DNA of 20,924 bases, taken from the NCBI GenBank assembly GCA_913042885.1, contig CAJWLW010000055.1, positions 1-20,924 on the forward strand, in the 5' to 3' direction. Below are positions 5,979 through 11,217 of this stretch, piece after piece. Made by a program: the position numbers and the translations under genes. Source of the DNA: an uncultured Lentisphaeria bacterium (GTDB lineage: Bacteria > Verrucomicrobiota > Lentisphaeria > JABSQK01 > CAJWLW01). The notes beneath the pieces were generated by a model. That model was not told the origin of the DNA, ran no database searches, and saw only the letters and a program-made list of their open reading frames with translations. Positions within the stretch are counted from its first letter, which is position 1, and every line of letters begins with the position of its first letter.

Positions 5979-7769
5979 GTGAAACATCTCACCCAACTCT
6001 TGACGATCCTTGTCGGTATCGTACTGATCAGTTCGACAGTCAGCGCCCAACTCACCGTCACCGGCGGTGGTCTTTTCGTGCCCGACGGCGATCTGAATGT
6101 CCCGAACAACCATGTCACAATGGGCCCCGAGGCTTCTCCCAATCTAAAGATTTACAATGACGGAGAAATGGCCTGGAACTCTCCTGGCCAGGTGGATTGG
6201 ACGCTCCGGCCGAACGGTGCCAACATGTTCCGTATTGGCACCTCCGGTTCACCGGCCGGCGCCAATACCTTCGTCATCAACTCTGTCGGCCAAGTTGGTT
6301 TAGGCGGGACCCCGAGTACGCAGTTTGATGTCAAGGGTCCGATGCGCCTGTACGGCTCTTTAGGCGGCGCCGAGATGGTGTTTGATCCGCAGACGGCATC
6401 GGCCTGGACCATCCGCGGCGGCGAGGGCGGTCTCTTCCGCATCGGCAGCACGGAATCGGGAGCCAACCTGCTCGTGCTCAACAACGCCGGCCGTGTCGGT
6501 ATTGGCACCACCAATCCGGAAGCCACGCTCGATGCCGTCGGCGGTATCCACGCCTCCGGCACGATCGATTCTGATTCCCTGTTGCAAGTCGGCGATACGA
6601 AACTGTATGACGGCGAGCTTCAGTACCGCCTCGGTGGACAGCCGCTGTGGACCGTCCGTGCGAGTGGCGCCAACCTTTATCGGATCGGTAACGACAGCGT
6701 CAGCGCCAATATGTTCGTCCTCAACAGTAACGGCGATGTCGGTATCGGCACCGCCGCTCCGGCAGTCAAGCTGCATTCCACCGGCACTATCCGGTCTGAT
6801 GCCGGTCTGCAGCTGGCGGATGACTACGAAATCGATTGGATTGGTACGGGTACGAAGATCGGCGGCCGGCCCCATGTAATGAACTTCAACGTTGGCAACG
6901 CGTTGCCCCTGCAGATTTACAGCGACGGCCGGGTGATTGTCGGTGCCGGGGACGGCACCGCGGCGACTGCCACGAATCCGATCCGTCTACAGGTCCATGG
7001 CCGCGGTATGCTCGGTGCGCTCGGCGTCGGGATCGCAGACGGGGAACCTATCAGTGCCCTGATTCATTCCGCCGGCACCATCCGGTCTGATGGCGGTCTG
7101 CTGCTTGCGGATGACTACGAGCTCGACTGGGTCGGCACGGGTACCCGGATCGGCGGTAGATCCTGGAAAATGAGCTTCGAGGTCGGTGGCACGTTGCCCA
7201 TGCAGATTTTTAATGACGAGCGCGTGGTTGTCGGGCCGAGCGGCGCAGCGACTGACGCGAATCCGATCCGTTTACAGGTCCATGGCCGTAGTATGGTCGG
7301 TGCACTCGGGATCGGGCTCGAAGACGGGGAAGCTCTGGGTGCGGGTGCCAAGCTTGAAGTTGCCGGGCAGGTAAAAATTACCGGCGGCAGCCCCGGCGCA
7401 GGTAAAGTCCTGACCTCCGATGGTGATGGCCTGGCGTCATGGGAGGCGGCCAGCGACGGCGCGCAGGGTCCGGCGGGTGCGCAGGGTCCGGCGGGTGCGG
7501 CGGGTGCGCAGGGTGCGCAGGGCAAGCAAGGTCCGGCGGGTCAGGATGCCAGCACCGATTGTGTCGAATGCGCCGAGCTCCAACAGATCATATTCGACGC
7601 TGTCTGCAAGATTTTCGACGGCGCCATCACCAACTCGTCGGAAATAAGCGAATGCATCGGTGTCATCGGTCAGCTTGCCTTGGTTGGCGTCGACGTCTGC
7701 TCTCCCAACGAGACGGACTGCCTGTCGGTCATTCTCGGCAATGTGCAGGACTTGGTTGACTCGAAGTAA
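5979..7769 (+). CDS. Secreted modular repeat protein with collagen-like stalk and cysteine-rich C-terminus
   Basis: A 596-residue protein starting at GTG, with GGAGA eight bases ahead. Residues 1-23 form a signal peptide (TILVGIVLISSTVSA, cleaved before Gln24). Residues of about 55-270 hold three related modules with the pattern WT-R-x2-G-x-N-x2-RIG ... VGIGT-x2-P (cores near 74-118, 143-187, 224-268). This is the beta-rich repeat seen in many exported or tail-fibre-like proteins. Residues 267-363 and 364-460 are a close 97-residue tandem duplication. After a GKVLTSDGDGLASW segment come ten Gly-X-Y triplets (494-523) and a 73-residue tail with six cysteines (528, 531, 543, 559, 574, 581), which could form disulfides. 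Likely a trimeric fibrous surface or extracellular protein (inference). No sortase, autotransporter or PEP-type anchor is visible. It forms its own transcription unit between a promoter and a terminator. Confidence 0.88.
   Translation: MKHLTQLLTILVGIVLISSTVSAQLTVTGGGLFVPDGDLNVPNNHVTMGPEASPNLKIYNDGEMAWNSPGQVDWTLRPNGANMFRIGTSGSPAGANTFVINSVGQVGLGGTPSTQFDVKGPMRLYGSLGGAEMVFDPQTASAWTIRGGEGGLFRIGSTESGANLLVLNNAGRVGIGTTNPEATLDAVGGIHASGTIDSDSLLQVGDTKLYDGELQYRLGGQPLWTVRASGANLYRIGNDSVSANMFVLNSNGDVGIGTAAPAVKLHSTGTIRSDAGLQLADDYEIDWIGTGTKIGGRPHVMNFNVGNALPLQIYSDGRVIVGAGDGTAATATNPIRLQVHGRGMLGALGVGIADGEPISALIHSAGTIRSDGGLLLADDYELDWVGTGTRIGGRSWKMSFEVGGTLPMQIFNDERVVVGPSGAATDANPIRLQVHGRSMVGALGIGLEDGEALGAGAKLEVAGQVKITGGSPGAGKVLTSDGDGLASWEAASDGAQGPAGAQGPAGAAGAQGAQGKQGPAGQDASTDCVECAELQQIIFDAVCKIFDGAITNSSEISECIGVIGQLALVGVDVCSPNETDCLSVILGNVQDLVDSK
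6777..7359 (+). repeat. Tandem 291-base (97-residue) in-frame duplication
   Basis: Two in-frame copies, 6777-7067 and 7068-7359, both read S-x-GTIRSD-x-GL-x-LADDYE-x-DW, then IGGR, LP-x-QI, NPIRLQVHGR and GALG. Many differences between the copies are at third codon positions, so this is an older duplication kept under selection. Confidence 0.85.
7458..7547 (+). repeat. Collagen-like Gly-X-Y repeat tract
   Basis: Ten consecutive Gly-X-Y codon triplets (GAQ GPA GAQ GPA GAA GAQ and four more), built from near-identical 9- and 18-base units such as GGTCCGGCG and GGTGCGCAG. The DNA repetition makes copy-number change by slippage likely. The protein tract would fold as a short triple helix and trimerise the chain. 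Confidence 0.9.
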
Positions 7770-7817
7770 AACGGATTTGGCGTTTGCGTAGAGTCCGCAG
7801 CAAGCGTTACTGATTGG

Positions 7818-7856
7818 AACAGCCCGCACGTGAATCACGTGCGGGCTGTTTTGTTG
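7818..7856 (+). terminator. Strong Rho-independent terminator
   Basis: A perfect 15-base-pair stem, AACAGCCCGCACGTG / CACGTGCGGGCTGTT, with a three-base AAT loop, followed by TTGTTG. It lies 48 bases after the stop of the modular surface protein. The rightward T-rich tail and position mark it as that gene's terminator. Confidence 0.92.
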
Positions 7857-8018
7857 TCGGGTTGTTGGATTGCGGGAGTTCATGATCACGTCAAAGGAGT
7901 GACCCCCTTCGAATGACACAAAGCAGGCCGGGGCATCTGACCCGTCACCCCGGTGCCATTACGAAAATTTCCGATCATTTTTTTGGGGGTGGATACTTTT
8001 TTTTGCCTAATAAACATG

Positions 8019-8024
8019 TATGAT
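8019..8024 (+). promoter_or_regulatory. Possible -10 element before the pseudopilin gene
   Basis: TATGAT, close to the TATAAT consensus, about 50 bases before the ATG and after the upstream terminator, so a promoter is needed nearby. The expected -35 position (about 7996-8001) is ACTTTT, a poor match. Confidence 0.3.
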
Positions 8025-8074
8025 TGCCACATCGTAAAAGTGCACGAATACACTGTTTTTCATGGAAATCTCAA

Positions 8075-8848
8075 ATGGCCGCTGCCACAGAGAATAAAAA
8101 GCAATCTTTCACGCTGATCGAATTGCTCGTGGTCATCGCGATCATAGCGATCCTCGCGTCATTGCTGCTGCCGGCCTTGTCGAATGCCAAGGAATATGCC
8201 ATATCCGCCAATTGTAAGGCCAACCTCAAGCAGTGCGGAATGCTCACAACCATGTATGCCGATGACATGGACAGTTGGGGGCCGTTTATCAACACCTACT
8301 CGGATGACGGCAGGTTGTGGGCGCATTATCTCTGGGACAACGGCTATTGTGGAGATGCCTTAGCGATTGGCGCAAACATTCTCCGCTGCCCGGGAGCCCT
8401 CACCGGGGACAATGCACTCGAGCAGCCTGCCGGTGACCCGGAGTACCGGATCTACGGCATACGGGAAATCAAACGCAGCGACTACAATCGAAGGTGTTGG
8501 AAAATCCTTGGTGGCAGCATCACAAACAACTTCCCTTTGGAGCCCTGGGGTCCCAGAGGCCTGCCGCCGGTCTATGATTATGGCACCCCGTCTGAATTTG
8601 CCTACATCATGGATGCCAACGGTTACGATCATGGGACCGGAACGGTGGTGGACCGACAGGAACACTCCGCCGGGGTTTCCGATCCTGCCGGCAGCGGGTC
8701 GTCACACTTCATTACTCGGCATCTGCGCCATGGCAACATAGTTTTCGCCGACGGCCATGTCCTGGGCCCTCAGCCATATGAGCTTTCCCAGTTCGGATTC
8801 AAATGGTATATCGACGAGGTGACTTTTCTCCGGCAGCAGCCACCGTAG
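8075..8848 (+). CDS. Type II secretion pseudopilin-like protein (prepilin N-terminus)
   Basis: A 257-residue protein with a class III (prepilin) signal: a basic leader [11 protein letters not shown], then [20 protein letters not shown]. Cleavage and N-methylation are expected before Phe12, with the conserved Glu at +5 (E16). The residue before the cut is Ser rather than the usual Gly. The N-terminal helix should anchor in the inner membrane and later pack in a pseudopilus. The rest, with [19 protein letters not shown] and [12 protein letters not shown] near the end, matches the large group of prepilin-like proteins (H-x9-DG type) in Lentisphaerae and Planctomycetes, present in many copies per genome and of unclear function. 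The ATG at 8075 is chosen because it places the basic leader directly before the motif. The frame is open further up to a TTG at 8024. The Shine-Dalgarno is weak. It probably has its own transcript. Confidence 0.92.
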   Translation: MAAATENKKQSFTLIELLVVIAIIAILASLLLPALSNAKEYAISANCKANLKQCGMLTTMYADDMDSWGPFINTYSDDGRLWAHYLWDNGYCGDALAIGANILRCPGALTGDNALEQPAGDPEYRIYGIREIKRSDYNRRCWKILGGSITNNFPLEPWGPRGLPPVYDYGTPSEFAYIMDANGYDHGTGTVVDRQEHSAGVSDPAGSGSSHFITRHLRHGNIVFADGHVLGPQPYELSQFGFKWYIDEVTFLRQQPP

Positions 8849-9273
8849 GGGGCAATGCCTGCCTCATGTTTGGAAACCCGATGTTGGCGTCAGGTCAGGC
8901 GGCAGGCCTGAATCACTCTTCCAGCCGCTCCCCCCGCATTTCCGCCTCGATCAGGCTCAGTTTTTCGCCGCGCTCACCCTCGGCGAAACTGGCGCGCAGA
9001 TAACGGCTCGGCTGCCCGCTATCGAGGTCTATGACCAGGTCGTAAACATCGGCACCCGCCGTCACCTTTTCAGCGCTACCGAACCGCTGCGCCACCGCGT
9101 GCCGTCGCCACTGCGAAGGCTTCGGCTATTGGCTGTGGCTTTGTGAGGGACATACGGAAGCGTATCGGCAGTAAACTTCCAGCGGGAGTGTAACGGCCTC
9201 GTTCACGGGTTGGAAAAAGCCGTGGCACAGGGGGAGACGCAATCCAGCGCCACTGGCGATTTGCCACTTCTTC
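8849..9273. other. Region between convergent genes with no intact gene
   Basis: It lies between the end of the rightward pseudopilin gene and the end of the leftward permease gene. The only plausible coding material is the minus-strand fragment at 8913-9095, described separately. A six-base stem (TCAGGC / GCCTGA, 8895-8911) has no T-run. No terminator recognised for either operon. Confidence 0.5.
8913..9095 (-). pseudogene. Possible C-terminal remnant of an unidentified gene
   Basis: The minus strand reads VAQRFGSAEKVTAGADVYDL, then VIDLDSGQPSRYLRASFAEG and a charged tail ending GERLEE and a stop. The composition is like a real protein end (acidic, balanced, with alternating strand-like residues), but there is no start codon with a Shine-Dalgarno. 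The frame is closed a little upstream and the 9076-9267 stretch before it is not convincing. It may be the tail of a gene that once followed the permease in the operon. I do not recognise the family. It may also be chance. Confidence 0.3.
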
Positions 9274-11214
9274 TTACTTTTCAGTGGGAACGACGATACC
9301 GCGCATAATGATATTCTGGCAGAAGGCGAAGATCAGGAAGGTCGGGATGGCGGCGATAAGCAGCGCGGCGTACATGACGCCGTCGCCGCTGCGTGTGGTG
9401 AGCTGGTACAGCCAGACCATCAGCGTCCACATGCTTTCGTCCTGGCAGATCAGCAGGGCGAACATGAAATTGCTGTAGGCGGCGGTGAAGGCCTGCAGAC
9501 CGATCACGGCCAGGACTGGTTTCGACAGGCTCATGGTGATCATCCAGAACATCGTCCACTCGCCGGCGCCGTCGAGCGAGGCGCTTTCGTACAGCTCCTG
9601 CGGCAGTGAATCGAAAAAGCCTTTGAGCAGGAAGATCGAGTAGCCGTGTGCGATGCCGGGCAGGATGAGGGCGGCGAAGGTGTTCAGCATGTTGAATTCA
9701 CGCAGCATGATGAACGCCGGGATCTGCGTGACCATCGGCGGGAACGCCATGGTCAGCATCAGGAACAGCAGGATTTTGTAAGTCGACGGCAACTTGTAGC
9801 GGCTCAGGGCGTAGGCGGCCAGCGGGTTGACCAGCAGTGCCAAGATCACGGTCAGCGAACAGTATATGACCGTGTTGATGATGCCGCGGCCGTGCAGCAG
9901 CATGTACTCGATCGTCGTGATATAATTGCGCACGATGAATTCTTTGCGCAGTGCTCTCGTCCGCTTCTTGAACTCCATGTAGTGCAGTTGCTTTTGCGGC
10001 GGCAAAATATCGATGAAGCTGGTGTAAGCCTCGTCGCCATCGAGGCCGAGCAGGGTGTTGACTTTCTCGATCGACCCGTGCTTCGCCTCGAGAAAATCGC
10101 GGAACATGAAGTCGATACTGTGCACACGCAGCAGCTCGACGGGAATCTTGTGCAGCTTGCCGGCTGTCTTGTCGCCCGCGGCTTCCTGTGCGACCGGTTC
10201 TTTCCAACCGGACAGAAGGGTCATCCAGTCCGCCAGCGGCAGACCGTCGAACGGCACCTCCGCCATCAGCGGGACGTTGGCGTACGAGGCGTAATCGGTG
10301 CCGTAGTTGCGGTTCAGCGTCTCGATGCCACCGTACTTCGCTTCGAGGAATTCCCGGTACAGCGGGGCGGCTGCCTGGTCGGCGCGAATCCACAGGGGAT
10401 TGAGCGTCATGCGCACGAACTCTTCCCAGTCCTCCGCCTGTTTCGGTTCACTGGGCACCGTCCGGGTCAGACGAATGTCGCCGTACTTCTCGAAATCTGT
10501 GTTGTGTTTCTCGTTATACTGTTTGATTTCCTTGGTGTAGTGCGACTTGAGATACATTTTCTTGAAGAAGCCGTCGACCGAGAACCAGGTCTTGTCACTG
10601 ATCGGCTGATCCTCCTTGAATGCCCAATAGTGCTGAATGATGGGTTGTTCGTTGGGCATGACTGTCCGATTCTGGAATTGCGCTGGTGATATATTGAATG
10701 AATTCCAATCGTGAATCTCTGTGCCGAGCTTTTCGTTGGCTTCGGCGATGTCCTTGCTGAGCGTATCCCGGACGTGCTTCTTGTAGGCCCGCAGGGTTTT
10801 GCACATGGTATTCGACCGCGGTGCACTGACGTACCCGCAGGTATAGGCGTAGCCGGGCAGCCGGGCATCGGCCACGAAGGCACGCCATTCGTCGACCATC
10901 GCTTCGTTGACCTGCTTTGGAGGCTTCACATCTTCGAAGGAGATGGCCTCGCTGCCGTAGGCGATATGCAGCTGTTCGAGGATCTCGTTGAAGACCCCCT
11001 CGACGTGCTTGTGGTACAGCGCCGTCTCATCCTTGAGAAACGTCGGGATGATCGACATCTCGTTCTTGTCGACGGCACTCTTGGTGCTGCCCGCAAACAT
11101 CAGCAGGAACGGGTAGACCATCGTCACCCCGCCGGCGACCAGCAGCACCAGTATCGTTGCGTGCAGGAATCGCGTCCTGAAACTGCGCCGGCCGATTTTG
11201 GAGATCATTGGCAT
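9274..11214 (-). CDS. MalG-type sugar ABC permease with a large extracytoplasmic insertion
   Basis: A 646-residue protein where CUT1 permeases of the MalG type have about 280. Residues 17-42 are the first membrane helix (FLHATILVLLVAGGVTMVYP). The rest of the permease is at 436-646: helices at about 445-465, 478-500, 511-532, 565-585 and 612-634, with the ATPase-docking EAA loop at ELYESASLDGAGEWTMFW ... SKP (540-566). In between, roughly residues 45-435 form a soluble insertion with about five copies of a short motif. By the MalG topology this part is outside the cytoplasmic membrane, like the much smaller P2 loop of MalF that contacts the maltose-binding protein. The start has AAGGGG six bases ahead, lying across the stop of the upstream gene (3-base gap). 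It probably pairs with that fusion permease. No ATPase gene is in the window. Confidence 0.93.
   Translation of the reverse strand: MPMISKIGRRSFRTRFLHATILVLLVAGGVTMVYPFLLMFAGSTKSAVDKNEMSIIPTFLKDETALYHKHVEGVFNEILEQLHIAYGSEAISFEDVKPPKQVNEAMVDEWRAFVADARLPGYAYTCGYVSAPRSNTMCKTLRAYKKHVRDTLSKDIAEANEKLGTEIHDWNSFNISPAQFQNRTVMPNEQPIIQHYWAFKEDQPISDKTWFSVDGFFKKMYLKSHYTKEIKQYNEKHNTDFEKYGDIRLTRTVPSEPKQAEDWEEFVRMTLNPLWIRADQAAAPLYREFLEAKYGGIETLNRNYGTDYASYANVPLMAEVPFDGLPLADWMTLLSGWKEPVAQEAAGDKTAGKLHKIPVELLRVHSIDFMFRDFLEAKHGSIEKVNTLLGLDGDEAYTSFIDILPPQKQLHYMEFKKRTRALRKEFIVRNYITTIEYMLLHGRGIINTVIYCSLTVILALLVNPLAAYALSRYKLPSTYKILLFLMLTMAFPPMVTQIPAFIMLREFNMLNTFAALILPGIAHGYSIFLLKGFFDSLPQELYESASLDGAGEWTMFWMITMSLSKPVLAVIGLQAFTAAYSNFMFALLICQDESMWTLMVWLYQLTTRSGDGVMYAALLIAAIPTFLIFAFCQNIIMRGIVVPTEK
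9910..11082 (-). repeat. Five degenerate copies of a 25-37 residue motif in the permease insertion
   Basis: Protein-level repeats in residues 45-435: 75-99 (FNEILEQLHIAYGSEAISFE), 147-177 (ending ANEKLGTEIHDWNSFNISP), 221-254 (YNEKHNTDFEKYGDIRL), 286-321 (YREFLEAKYGGIETLNRNYG, then TDYASYANVPL) and 370-406 (FRDFLEAKHGSIEKVNTLLG, then YTSFIDILPP). Shared pattern: aromatic-x2-FL-x3-YG-x-I-x2-LN-x2-YGT-x-Y-x-S(F/Y)-x2-I-x-LP. Several copies are followed by W-x2-(F/L). The pattern resembles the KYG-x-(I/L)-x2-LN-x2-WGT helix-turn of GH42 beta-galactosidases, judged by eye. Confidence 0.75.
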
Positions 11215-11217
11215 GAT

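Larger units (their letters stand above)
7770..8074 (+). other. Intergenic region between the surface protein and pseudopilin genes
   Basis: It holds the strong terminator at 7818-7856 and a -10-like TATGAT (8019-8024) with only a poor -35, shortly before the next gene. Two homopolymer runs (T7 near 7978-7984 and T8 near 7997-8004) lie just ahead of it. No coding frame is supported. Confidence 0.55.

Noticed and set aside
5979..7769. Phage tail-fibre interpretation of the modular repeat protein
   Set aside because: It has a signal peptide, its own promoter and terminator, and no phage structural or replication genes nearby. The VGIGT modules are also common in cellular exported proteins.
8895..8911. 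Hairpin TCAGGC-GGCAG-GCCTGA after the pseudopilin gene, considered as a terminator
   Set aside because: The stem is only six pairs and there is no T-run on either strand.
9646..10689. Long open frame on the plus strand opposite the MalG-like permease
   Set aside because: Its translation has no family features and is rich in His, Gln and Arg, typical of antisense frames of GC-rich genes. The opposite strand encodes a clear permease with EAA loop and helices.
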